A stretch of DNA of 64,000 bases, from positions 372,001-436,000 of the forward strand of contig NZ_QPMJ01000002.1 in assembly GCF_003369835.1 (NCBI RefSeq), in the 5' to 3' direction. Position numbers and translations under genes: made by a program. Below the pieces are notes generated by a model. That model worked only from the letters and a program-made list of their open reading frames with translations, was not told the DNA's origin and made no database searches. The stretch is from Halorussus rarus. Lineage in GTDB: Archaea; Halobacteriota; Halobacteria; Halobacteriales; Haladaptataceae. This document shows, one piece after another, positions 45,360 through 53,631 of the stretch; position 1 is the first letter of the stretch, and every line of letters starts with the position of its first letter.

Positions 45360-46850
45360 CTACTCCTCGGTGTCGAGCGATTGCCACGACAGCCGGAGGT
45401 CCCGCGCCGCGCTGGTCTGGTCGATGCGCCGGGCCGTGGTCCGGTTCGGCGCGCTCGCCAGCGACTCCTCGTCCTCGGCGGCGACCGCGTCGAACGCGTC
45501 CGCGAGCTGGTCTAGCGTGTCCTTGCCCTCGATCTCAGTGGGTTCGGTCATCAGCGCCTCCGGGACGATCTCGGGCCACTTCGTCGTCGGCGGGTGGACG
45601 CCGTAGTCGAGCATGCGCTTGGCGACGTCGGCCGCGTCCTGGTCGCCCGCGCTCGCGACGAACTCGTGGTGGAAGGGCTCGAACGGGACCTCGTAGTCGA
45701 TCTGGCTGGCGAGGTAGTTGGCGTTGAGCACCGCCTTCGCCGAGGCGTCGGCCAGCCCCTCGTCGCCGAGCCGGGCGATGTAGGCGTACGCCTTCACGAG
45801 GACGAGCCAGTTGCCCTCGAAACCGTGGACCTTGCCGACCGTGTTCTCGGGGTCGAAGCGCTCGTACACGCCGCCGGTGCCCCGTCCTTCGCCCTCGCGT
45901 CGGCCGACCTCCCGGACCCGGGGCGCGGGCAGGAACTCCGCGAGGTCCGAGACGACGCCGACCGGGCCGGCGCCCGGCCCGCCGCCGCCGTGGGGTGTGG
46001 CGAACGTCTTGTGGACGTTGTAGTGCATGATGTCGAAGCCCATGTCGCCCGGCCGGGCCCGGCCGAGCAGCGCGTTGAGGTTCGCGCCGTCGTAGTAGAG
46101 CAGCCCGCCCGCGTCGTGGACGACGTCGGCGATCTCCTCGATGTCGCGCTCGAAGAGCCCGAGCGTGTTGGGGTTCGTGAGCATGAACAGCGCGGTCCGG
46201 TCGCTCGCAGCGGCCTCCAGGGCGTCGAGGTCGACCCGGCCGTCGTCGCCCGACGGAAGTTCCACGACCTCGTAGCCGGCCAGCGCCGCGCTGGCGAAGT
46301 TGGTGCCGTGGGCGCTGTCGGGGACGATGATCTCGTCGCGCCGGTCGCCCTCGCCGTTGGCCTCGTGGTAGGCCTTCGCGACGAGGATGCCCGTGAACTC
46401 CCCGGCCGCGCCCGCCGGGGGCTGGAGGCTCACGGCGTCCATCCCGCCGATGCGCGCGAGGTAGTCCTGGAGGCCGTGCATGAGCGCGAGGGTGCCCTGG
46501 ACGCTCCGGCCCGACCGGTCGGGGTGGACCGCCGCGCTCGGGAGCGCGGCCACGTCCTCGGTGAACTTGGGGTTGTACTTCATCGTGCAGCTCCCGAGCG
46601 GGTACGGCCCGGAGTCGACCCCGTAGTTCATCTGGGAGAGTCGGGTGTAGTGGCGCGCGAGCTCGGGCTCCGAGAGGTCCGGGAGCTCGACGCTGTCCCG
46701 GGTCAGGTCGTCGGGCAGCGGGGAGTCGACGTCGACCTCCTTGGTGTTCTTCTCCGAGAGCAGGGGTTCGTACTGGCCCTGAGCGTCCTCGCCCTCACCC
46801 GTCTCGCCGCCGTCGGCGTCGTGAGTCCAGCGGGCCTGGTCGTATCTCAT
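45360..46850 (-). CDS. gcvPB: glycine dehydrogenase (decarboxylating) subunit 2
   Basis: Beta half of the two-subunit P-protein of glycine cleavage, 496 residues. The PLP lysine is in YNVHKTFATPHGGGGPG. Other motifs are LGSCTMKYNPKF near the start, LQPPAGAAGEFTG, PDSAHGTNFASA, LTNPNTLGLFE and YYDGANLNALLG. With GcvPA it decarboxylates glycine and loads aminomethyl on GcvH. It follows gcvPA with one base between them; together with gcvH and gcvT, upstream beyond an inserted block, it makes the full system on the minus strand. Confidence 0.97.
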   Translation of the reverse strand: MRYDQARWTHDADGGETGEGEDAQGQYEPLLSEKNTKEVDVDSPLPDDLTRDSVELPDLSEPELARHYTRLSQMNYGVDSGPYPLGSCTMKYNPKFTEDVAALPSAAVHPDRSGRSVQGTLALMHGLQDYLARIGGMDAVSLQPPAGAAGEFTGILVAKAYHEANGEGDRRDEIIVPDSAHGTNFASAALAGYEVVELPSGDDGRVDLDALEAAASDRTALFMLTNPNTLGLFERDIEEIADVVHDAGGLLYYDGANLNALLGRARPGDMGFDIMHYNVHKTFATPHGGGGPGAGPVGVVSDLAEFLPAPRVREVGRREGEGRGTGGVYERFDPENTVGKVHGFEGNWLVLVKAYAYIARLGDEGLADASAKAVLNANYLASQIDYEVPFEPFHHEFVASAGDQDAADVAKRMLDYGVHPPTTKWPEIVPEALMTEPTEIEGKDTLDQLADAFDAVAAEDEESLASAPNRTTARRIDQTSAARDLRLSWQSLDTEE

Positions 46851-46851
46851 C

Positions 46852-48195
46852 TCAGGCCACCTCCTCGAAGGCCGCGACCAGGTCGTCGACGGCGTGCTCG
46901 TTGGCGTCGGTGACGCAGACCTGGACCAGGTGTTCGCCGACGGCGTGGACCGCGAACCCCTCGGCTTCGAGATCCGAAGCGACCGCTGCGGCGGGCTGGT
47001 CGGTGTGAGCGACGAACTCCCGGAAGTGGTGGCGGTCGTGGACCGGCGCCTGGACGCCGGTCACGTCGTCGAGCCTGTCGGCGAGGCCGGCGGCGAGGCG
47101 CACGCAGTCGTTGCCCAGGTCCACCAGCCCCTCGGGACCGAGGTAGGCGGCGTGGATGGCGGTCCGGAGCGCGACCCACGCCTGGTTGGTGCAGATGTTG
47201 CTCGTCGCGCGCTCCCGGCGGATGTGCTGCTCGCGCGTCTGGAGCGTCAGGGTGTAGGCCCGCCGGTCGGCGGCGTCCTCGCTCGCGCCGACGAGGCGGC
47301 CGGGCACCTGTCGGACGAAGTTCTCGCGGCAGGCGAAGAGTCCGAGGCCCATCCCGTAGGCGGTCGGCAGGCCGAGGGTCGCGGCGTCCCCGACCACGAC
47401 GTCCGCGCCGACCGATTCGGGCTCCTGGAGAATCGACAGGGCGACCGGGTCCGACCCGAGGCAGAACAGCGCGTCGTGGTCGTCGGCGAGGTCGCCGATC
47501 TCGGCGAGGTGCTCCTCGACGGTCCCGAGCGTGGTCGGGTTCTCGGCGTACACCATCACCGCGTCGTCGTCGACGGCGTCGGCGAGCGCGTCGGGGTCGA
47601 CGTTGCCGTCGTCGGTGCCGAACGCCTCGACCGTCAGGCCCGCGCCGTCGGTGTAGTTCTCCAGGACGTCCCGGCGCGCGTCGAGCAGGTAGTCGGGCAC
47701 CAGCACCCGGTCGCCGTCGGTCGACCGGACGCGGGCGGCGAGCAGGGCGGCCTCGGCGAGCGCGCTCGCGTGGTCGTACATCGAGGCGTTCACGACCTCG
47801 AGGCCGGTCAGCTCGACCAGCATCGACTGGTACTCGAAGAGGGCCTGCAGGAACCCCTGGGTGATCTCGGGCTGGTACTGGGTGTAGGAGGTCAGAAACT
47901 CCGAGCGCTGCGAGAGGTGGTCGACCAGCGACGGGACGTAGTGGTCGTAGTGGCCCCGGCCGAGGAACTCGGTCAGGTCGTCGTTGCGCGAGAGCAGCCC
48001 CCGGACGCGGCGTTCGGCCTCGCGTTCGGTCCTGGCGTCGATGCCGAACTCCCCGTCGAACGCGACCGACTCCGGGATGTCGAACAGTTCCGCCGCGTCG
48101 TCGGCGCCAACTGCGTCGAGCATCGCCGCCGTCTCGTCGGCGGTGTGCGGTGCGTACGGGCTTCCCCGGACCCCTGGCTCGTGTCGTCCGCTCAT
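46852..48195 (-). CDS. gcvPA: glycine dehydrogenase (decarboxylating) subunit 1
   Basis: Alpha half of the P-protein, 447 residues. Signature: [101 protein letters not shown] and [10 protein letters not shown]. It lies directly before gcvPB on the same strand. Its promoter region (48196-48328) is shared with the divergent CHAT protease gene, so it is separated from gcvT-gcvH and must use its own promoter. Confidence 0.97.
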   Translation of the reverse strand: MSGRHEPGVRGSPYAPHTADETAAMLDAVGADDAAELFDIPESVAFDGEFGIDARTEREAERRVRGLLSRNDDLTEFLGRGHYDHYVPSLVDHLSQRSEFLTSYTQYQPEITQGFLQALFEYQSMLVELTGLEVVNASMYDHASALAEAALLAARVRSTDGDRVLVPDYLLDARRDVLENYTDGAGLTVEAFGTDDGNVDPDALADAVDDDAVMVYAENPTTLGTVEEHLAEIGDLADDHDALFCLGSDPVALSILQEPESVGADVVVGDAATLGLPTAYGMGLGLFACRENFVRQVPGRLVGASEDAADRRAYTLTLQTREQHIRRERATSNICTNQAWVALRTAIHAAYLGPEGLVDLGNDCVRLAAGLADRLDDVTGVQAPVHDRHHFREFVAHTDQPAAAVASDLEAEGFAVHAVGEHLVQVCVTDANEHAVDDLVAAFEEVA

Positions 48196-48328
48196 GTGCG
48201 CTGAGGTAGGGAGTCGACGGCTTTAACGTAGGGGGTCTCGGCGCGGACGGGGTCGAGGAACGGGTATCCGACCGAGGGTTTTTTACGACTGGCCCCGACC
48301 GGAGTGGTACGTTCAGGGTTTCCCACTC

Positions 48329-50542
48329 ATGTCTCTCTCCCCGCGATTCGAGTCGACACCGGGCGCGACGGGCGTCGACGTCGTCGACCCGGTCGAGACC
48401 CGACACTTCCCGCTGGACACCGACGCGCCGGTGGAACCGACCCCCGGCGACCCCGGGACGTTCGCCTTCCCGGTCGACGCGGCCTGCCGTATCTCGGTCG
48501 GTCGCCTCGGGCTCCCCTACATGCTCCCGGTGGACGTGCGGACGCCCGAGGGTGATCCGATCGCTTCGGTCGACAGTCCCACGACCCGCGAGCTGCCCGA
48601 CGGCGACTACCTCGTGGAGCTTCACTCCCCCATAAAGGTGTACCTGCGCGCCGCGGGACCCCTCCGGGTCGCCGCGAGCCCCGACGGCGTCGCGTTCGAG
48701 TTCGACGGGACCGCCGCGGTCGACGTCGGCGCGCGGTCGTACCACAGCGCGCCGGCCGCGACCGTCACGGTGCCCGACGACCCCGCGGCGGCGATGGACG
48801 CCGTCTCGACGTTCTCCTCGGCGCTCAAGACCACCTCGCCCGAGCGGGCGTGGCCGACGCTGCGGGGCCACCCGCCGGCCGTCGAGCGGGGCGACGAACT
48901 GGCGATTCCCGACGGCCTCGACGCGCCCGAGACGGGCGTCCGGATCGTCGCGCCGCCGGAGTACGCCGCGGTGTACGCGGTCGCGCCCCTGGCGTACTAC
49001 CTCAGTGCGGCCGTCGTCCCGGGCGAGACCGCCCGGCTGACCGCCGAGAGCGGCGTCGACCGGCCGCTCGGCGACGACCCGACCGAGCTCGCCGACGCGG
49101 TCGCGGCGCTGCTGAAGCGGGTGTTCTTCCTCGACTGCGCGACCAGGACCGAGGGGCTGTACCCCGACGAGCTCCACGAGCGCGACGTCCTGGCGGCCCG
49201 GACGGACCTCGACTTCGCCGACCTCTACGACGCCGACCCGGCCGACCGGCTCGCGGCGTACCTGTCGGTGCCCGACGACGCCGTCGCGGCCGCCGCCTCG
49301 CCGTGGCACCGGGTCACGTACGTCCGGCCCGACGCCGGCGCGGTCGAACTGCTGCCCGCGCTCGTCAACGACCTCTCGCTGATCCGACCGAAGGCGTCGG
49401 CCGACGACCCGGCGGACCGGACGGTCGACGACCGGCTCGACGGGGCGCTCGACTCGTTCCTCCGGCGCCCGCGAGCGAGCGCCGACCGGGCGAGCCCGGA
49501 ATCAGCGAGTACGGGGCGGTCGAACGGCGAGCGCGCGAGCGCCGCGCAGTCGGACGCCGCGAGCGAGGAGTTCGTTCGGTCGGTCCGGAGTCCGACGGGG
49601 GACGCCGAGGACGCGACCGCAGACGGCGTGCCGGAGGTCGGCGAGTACGTCTCGCTGCCCGAGACAGACGCGCTCGAACGGGCGTGGGTGGGCGACGGGA
49701 CCCCGATCAGGGGCACGAAGCTCGTCCCCGAGGCGTTCGCCCACGAGACGCCCGAGCCCTCCGACGGGACCGTCGACGTTACCGTGGTCTGCAACGACGA
49801 GGCGATGCGCGAGGAGTGGGACTCGGTGGGCGAGATATACGGCAGCCGGGAGGACCTGCCGGTCGACGTGACCGCGCGGGTCGGGGTCTCGACGGCCGAC
49901 CTCCGGCGCCTGCTCGCCGAGGACTGCGACGTGTTCCACTTCGTCGGCCACATCGACGGTCGGGGGTTCCAGTGCCCGGACGGCGTCCTCGACGCGGCCG
50001 CGGTCGGCGAGACGAACGCGACCACCGCGCTGCTGAACGGCTGTCGGTCCCACGACCAGGGGGTCGAACTCGTGAAGGCCGGCGCGAGCGCCGCCGTGGT
50101 GAGCCTCTCGGACCTGTTCAACTCGGGCGCGGTCGAGGTCGGCGAGACGCTGGCCCGACTGCTCCACCACGGGTTCGGCGTCGGGGCGGCGATGAAGATC
50201 GTCCGGGAGTACACCTCCATCGGGAACCGGTACGTGGTCGTGGGCGACCCGGGCGTGACCGTGGCGTACTGCGAGAGCGGCCTCCCCATGATCCACCACG
50301 TCGTCGACGGGGGCGACGAACGGTTCGACGTGACCCCATACTCGTACCCGACGCGGGTTCGCAGCGTGGGGACGAACATCCGGTCCTACCTCCAGGGGTC
50401 GGACCGCTACCACGTCGGAGTGGGACCCTGCGGCGAGAAATCGGCGACCCCGCAGGCGCTCCAGATGTCGTTCGTGGGCGACTCACAGCCGCTGATCGTC
50501 GACGGCGAACTCGTCTGGAGCGACGAGTGGCTCGGTCACTGA
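48329..50542 (+). CDS. CHAT-domain (caspase-like) protease
   Basis: A 737-residue protein with a C-terminal CHAT peptidase domain (clan CD, caspase/separase fold). The catalytic His is His541 in DVFHFVGHIDG and the Cys is Cys572 in LLNGCRSHDQGVELVKAG. AAVVSLSDLFNSGAVEVGETLARLLHHGFGVGAAMKIVREY and YVVVGDPGV are the usual C-terminal part. Residues ~1-370 are beta-rich with no recognised domain; ~380-430 is a Ser/Ala/Arg/Glu low-complexity linker. CHAT proteases act in bacterial defence and programmed death. It has its own T-rich promoter (48276-48285) and interrupts the gcv genes. Confidence 0.82.
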   Translation: MSLSPRFESTPGATGVDVVDPVETRHFPLDTDAPVEPTPGDPGTFAFPVDAACRISVGRLGLPYMLPVDVRTPEGDPIASVDSPTTRELPDGDYLVELHSPIKVYLRAAGPLRVAASPDGVAFEFDGTAAVDVGARSYHSAPAATVTVPDDPAAAMDAVSTFSSALKTTSPERAWPTLRGHPPAVERGDELAIPDGLDAPETGVRIVAPPEYAAVYAVAPLAYYLSAAVVPGETARLTAESGVDRPLGDDPTELADAVAALLKRVFFLDCATRTEGLYPDELHERDVLAARTDLDFADLYDADPADRLAAYLSVPDDAVAAAASPWHRVTYVRPDAGAVELLPALVNDLSLIRPKASADDPADRTVDDRLDGALDSFLRRPRASADRASPESASTGRSNGERASAAQSDAASEEFVRSVRSPTGDAEDATADGVPEVGEYVSLPETDALERAWVGDGTPIRGTKLVPEAFAHETPEPSDGTVDVTVVCNDEAMREEWDSVGEIYGSREDLPVDVTARVGVSTADLRRLLAEDCDVFHFVGHIDGRGFQCPDGVLDAAAVGETNATTALLNGCRSHDQGVELVKAGASAAVVSLSDLFNSGAVEVGETLARLLHHGFGVGAAMKIVREYTSIGNRYVVVGDPGVTVAYCESGLPMIHHVVDGGDERFDVTPYSYPTRVRSVGTNIRSYLQGSDRYHVGVGPCGEKSATPQALQMSFVGDSQPLIVDGELVWSDEWLGH

Positions 50543-50544
50543 GT

Positions 50545-50682
50545 CTACGGTCCGGACTTCGCGCACGCGCAGTCGGCGACCGCGCTCCCGCTCTCTGCGA
50601 GCAGCAGCGCGACCGTCCAGAGCGCGCCCATCAGTTTCGGGTTGTCGGCCAGCCGCGCCGTGAGGTCGGACGTTCGTGCCAT
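50545..50682 (-). CDS. 45-residue signal-peptide-like microprotein
   Basis: MARTSDLTARLADNPKL, then a hydrophobic core MGALWTVALLLAE, then SGSAVA and a short tail DCACAKSGP. The tail would be a nine-residue Cys-x-Cys peptide if cut after the AVA site. Alternatively it stays as a single-span membrane peptide. Similar tiny haloarchaeal proteins end in Gly-Pro (I believe DUF7503). Its stop lies two bases after the convergent CHAT gene's stop, and it is divergent from the 50920 gene with an AT-rich shared promoter. Confidence 0.75.
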   Translation of the reverse strand: MARTSDLTARLADNPKLMGALWTVALLLAESGSAVADCACAKSGP

Positions 50683-50878
50683 TGCGTGACAGTATCCGGT
50701 TCCTGCTAATATCTGTCTTTCTTAAATTTACCTAGAACAACAATAACAGATAAACTACCGGTTCCGACGAGGGCGACTCGCCAGCGCCCAGCCCGCCGTC
50801 AGTGGTGTACTCCGAGATCGGAATACTTCCTTTTACGCCTCCCGGGTCATCATGCATCCAATCGTTCGAAGAGGAAAA

Positions 50879-50884
50879 TTTATA
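50879..50884 (+). promoter_or_regulatory. TATA box for 50920 gene
   Basis: TTTATA lies 36-41 bases before the ATG at 50920, preceded by purine-rich GAGGAAAA, a plausible BRE. It is the plus-strand promoter of the intergenic region shared with the microprotein. A TTTAAG-type element on the opposite strand near 50735-50742 may serve the microprotein. Confidence 0.6.
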
Positions 50885-50919
50885 ACTCGACCGTGAAAAT
50901 GTGAGTCACACACAGACGA

Positions 50920-51684
50920 ATGTCGTCCCCAGAATCCGCGGGTTCCGTACGCGGGACCGGGCCGCCGGTCCCCGACGACGACCTCGCGAACTTTCTCGAC
51001 GTCCTGAACGAGCTGAAATCCACCGGATGCAATCTGCTGGTCGTCGGCGACGCGCCCCGGGAGCTGTTCGCGCGGGCGAGCGCGCGAATGCTGGGCGACG
51101 ACGACGCGACGCGGTACCGCGTCCTCGCGGCGACCGACGCGACCCCCGGGAGCATCGCCGACCGGCTCCCCGACCCGACCGAGTCGTCGCGCCCGGTCGG
51201 CGAGACGACCCACGTGCTCAACCACGTCGGCGCGGTCCGGTCGGTCACCGCCTCGGCCGACGAGACGCCCCGGGCGGAGCTCGCGGGCGTCAAGGAGACC
51301 CGGGTCGCGGACCCCCAGCTGGCCGGGCTCCAGTCCGCGCTGGTCGAGGCCATCGACGACTTCGCGACCCGCGCCGGCGATTCGCTCGAACCGGCGGCGC
51401 TCCGCGTGGGCGTCGACTCGCTGGCGCCGCTGGTCGACTTCCACGGCGAGGACGTGGTCCGGCGGTGCCTCCGCATCGTCGGCGGGCACGTCCGGAAGCG
51501 CGACGCCATGGCCCACTACGTGCTGCCGAAGCCGTACGACAGCGAGCTCGTCCGGGCGTTCGCTCCCGCCGCCGACGCCGTCGTCGAGGTCCGGCTGGCC
51601 GACGCCGCCGAGGACGGACGGGTCGGCGAACAGCGCTGGCACGTCCCGAACCGGGAGCTGTCGGTCGGCTGGACGCCGCTGTAG
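50920..51684 (+). CDS. degenerate RecA/KaiC-like protein
   Basis: A 254-residue protein resembling haloarchaeal RecA-superfamily (KaiC/RAD55-like) proteins. It begins LDVLNELKSTGCNLLVVGDAPRELFARASARML, where a P-loop would sit but GKT is missing. LRVGVDSLAPLVDF corresponds to Walker B, and MAHYVLPKPYDSELVRAFAPAADAVVEVRL to the late strands. It therefore probably binds no ATP and may be a signalling or scaffold protein (I believe the family is called DUF7504). The context is the CHAT protease and the microprotein. Its stop is 44 bases from the convergent gcvH stop. Confidence 0.75.
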   Translation: MSSPESAGSVRGTGPPVPDDDLANFLDVLNELKSTGCNLLVVGDAPRELFARASARMLGDDDATRYRVLAATDATPGSIADRLPDPTESSRPVGETTHVLNHVGAVRSVTASADETPRAELAGVKETRVADPQLAGLQSALVEAIDDFATRAGDSLEPAALRVGVDSLAPLVDFHGEDVVRRCLRIVGGHVRKRDAMAHYVLPKPYDSELVRAFAPAADAVVEVRLADAAEDGRVGEQRWHVPNRELSVGWTPL

Positions 51685-51728
51685 CCAAAAGGAGTCCACG
51701 GGCCGTCGCGGCCCCGTACTGCCCACCG

Positions 51729-52112
51729 CTACTCGATCTGCTCGCGATACTCCTCGGCGCTCAGCAGTTCGTCGAGCCCGTCGTCCTCGGCCAGTTCGAC
51801 CTCCAGCATCCAGCCCTCGCCGAAGGGGTCGTCGTTGACGAGTTCGGGCTGGTCGGCCAGCGCGTCGTTGACCGCGGTGACGGTGGCGTTCACCGGCGAG
51901 TAGAGGTCCGAGACCGCCTTGATGGACTCGACGACGCCGAACTCCTCGTCCTGGGAGAGCTCCTCCCCCTCGTCGGGGAGTTCGACGAAGACGACGTCGC
52001 CCAGTTCGTCCTGGGCGAAGCCGGTGATACCGATTCTGGCGGTGCCGTCGGTCGTCTCGACCCACTCGTGTTCGCTACTGTACTTCCGGTCGTCGGGAAC
52101 TTCGAAGCTCAT
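51729..52112 (-). CDS. gcvH: glycine cleavage system H protein
   Basis: Lipoyl carrier of the glycine cleavage system, 127 residues. The lipoylated Lys65 is in [18 protein letters not shown]. The N-terminal [33 protein letters not shown] is typical. It follows gcvT with two bases between them. It shuttles aminomethyl from the P-protein, encoded beyond the CHAT block, to GcvT. Confidence 0.97.
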   Translation of the reverse strand: MSFEVPDDRKYSSEHEWVETTDGTARIGITGFAQDELGDVVFVELPDEGEELSQDEEFGVVESIKAVSDLYSPVNATVTAVNDALADQPELVNDDPFGEGWMLEVELAEDDGLDELLSAEEYREQIE

Positions 52113-52114
52113 GG

Positions 52115-53206
52115 TTACTCACTCAGGAATGGCGTGTTCGCTATCTTTGCCTTTTTCGACTGGCCGCGGACCACGACGCGGACCTTGGTCCCGGCGTCGG
52201 CGTACTCGGTGGGGACGTAGCCCAGCGCGATGGGCTCGTCCAGCGTCGGACTCATCGTGCCGCTGGTCACCTCGCCGATGACCTCGCCGTCGGGGTCGGT
52301 CACGTCGTAGCCGTGGCGCGGGACGCCGCGGTCGACGAGTTTGATGCCGACGAACTCCTCGTCGGCGCCCTCGGCGTCGACGCCCTCGAGCGCGTCCCGG
52401 CCGACGAACTCGGTGTCGAGCTTGACCGTCCAGCCGACGCCCGCCTCGTAGGGGTTCCGGGGGTTCTCGTCGGCGTCGAAGTCCTGGCCGGACAGCAGGA
52501 ATCCCATCTCCATGCGGAGGGTGTCGCGCGCGCCGAGACCGCAGGGCTGGCAGTCGAACAGGTCCCAGACCGCCTCGGCCGACTCGACCGGGACGACCAG
52601 TTCGAAGCCGGCCTCGCCGGTGTAGCCGGTCCGGGCGGTCCAGCAGTCGACGCCCGCGAACGCCGCGTCCGTGCCCTCGAACTTCGAGAGGTCGGTCACG
52701 TCGTCGTCGGCCGCCTCGGCCACGAGGTCCGTCGCCTCGGGCCCCTGGACCGCGTACATCGCGTACTCCTCGGTGGCGTTCTCCACCTCGGCGTCGAGGC
52801 CCCACTCGTCGCGGTGGTCGGTCCACCGGTCGTACATCTGCTCGTCGTGACCCGCGTTGGGGACGAAGAGGAACTCGGCGTCCCGGCCCTCGGGGAGGCG
52901 GTAGACCACGGTGTCGTCGAGAATCGTGCCCTCCTCGTCGACGACCATCGAGTAGTGGGAGTCCCCGCGGCCGAGTTCGGTCACGTCGTTGGTGGTGAGC
53001 CGCTGGATCAGGTCGGCGGCGTCGGGCCCGCCGACCTCGATCTGGCCCATGTGGGACACGTCGAAGATGCCCGCCTCCTCGCGGACCGCGGCGTGCTCGA
53101 CCTTGATGGAGTCGAACTCCACGGGCATGTCCCACCCGCCGAACTCGGTGAACGACGCTCCCTCGGCGGCGTGGGCCTCGCGCAGTGGCGGTTTCCGAAG
53201 GCTCAT
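52115..53206 (-). CDS. gcvT: glycine cleavage system T protein
   Basis: Aminomethyltransferase of 363 residues moving the methylene group to tetrahydrofolate (or an archaeal pterin) and releasing ammonia. Signature: [42 protein letters not shown], the folate-binding [14 protein letters not shown], and [22 protein letters not shown]. First gene of the gcvT-gcvH transcript. Confidence 0.97.
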   Translation of the reverse strand: MSLRKPPLREAHAAEGASFTEFGGWDMPVEFDSIKVEHAAVREEAGIFDVSHMGQIEVGGPDAADLIQRLTTNDVTELGRGDSHYSMVVDEEGTILDDTVVYRLPEGRDAEFLFVPNAGHDEQMYDRWTDHRDEWGLDAEVENATEEYAMYAVQGPEATDLVAEAADDDVTDLSKFEGTDAAFAGVDCWTARTGYTGEAGFELVVPVESAEAVWDLFDCQPCGLGARDTLRMEMGFLLSGQDFDADENPRNPYEAGVGWTVKLDTEFVGRDALEGVDAEGADEEFVGIKLVDRGVPRHGYDVTDPDGEVIGEVTSGTMSPTLDEPIALGYVPTEYADAGTKVRVVVRGQSKKAKIANTPFLSE

Positions 53207-53276
53207 GTGAGGTGGGTTAGACGCCCGGCACGTAATGTCTTTGTCTTCCGGATAGCTGGCCGGTCGGTTCGACGCC

Positions 53277-53456
53277 TCACGCGGGTTCGACGACGATCTG
53301 GCCGTCCCGGAGCTTGTAGACCAGCCGGTCGCCCTCCTCGACCTCGACGCCCTCCTCGGCGAACTCCTCGCGGACCGCCTTGATGAGGCTGATTCGCCAC
53401 CGCTGGGTCACGGTCGTCGTGCCGAGTATCTTCTCGTCGGAGTCGTCGGAGCTCAT
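53277..53456 (-). CDS. AbrB/MazE-like DNA-binding protein
   Basis: A 59-residue swapped-hairpin AbrB-type protein. LGTTTVTQRWRISLIKAVREEF forms the first strand and loop (TVTxxxRxxLP-like). VEVEEGDRLVYKLRDGQIVVEPA gives the GD(R/E)xxY hairpin typical of AbrB/SpoVT/MazE domains. As a dimer it would bind DNA or act as an antitoxin; no toxin is beside it. It lies upstream of gcvT on the same strand. Confidence 0.85.
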   Translation of the reverse strand: MSSDDSDEKILGTTTVTQRWRISLIKAVREEFAEEGVEVEEGDRLVYKLRDGQIVVEPA

Positions 53457-53631
53457 CTACGGTCGCCTTGGCCATCGGTGTTCATAGGGACTCTTAGCTA
53501 TTTCGACTATATTGACACCCCACCCGATTGCCGAGCCGGCCTCGACAATCCGGACACTTTGGGAAGAGTTGCCCAATCAAGGGGTTGGATCGGCGGACCG
53601 CGGCCGACTCGACGGACCGGCGGGCGCGGCT

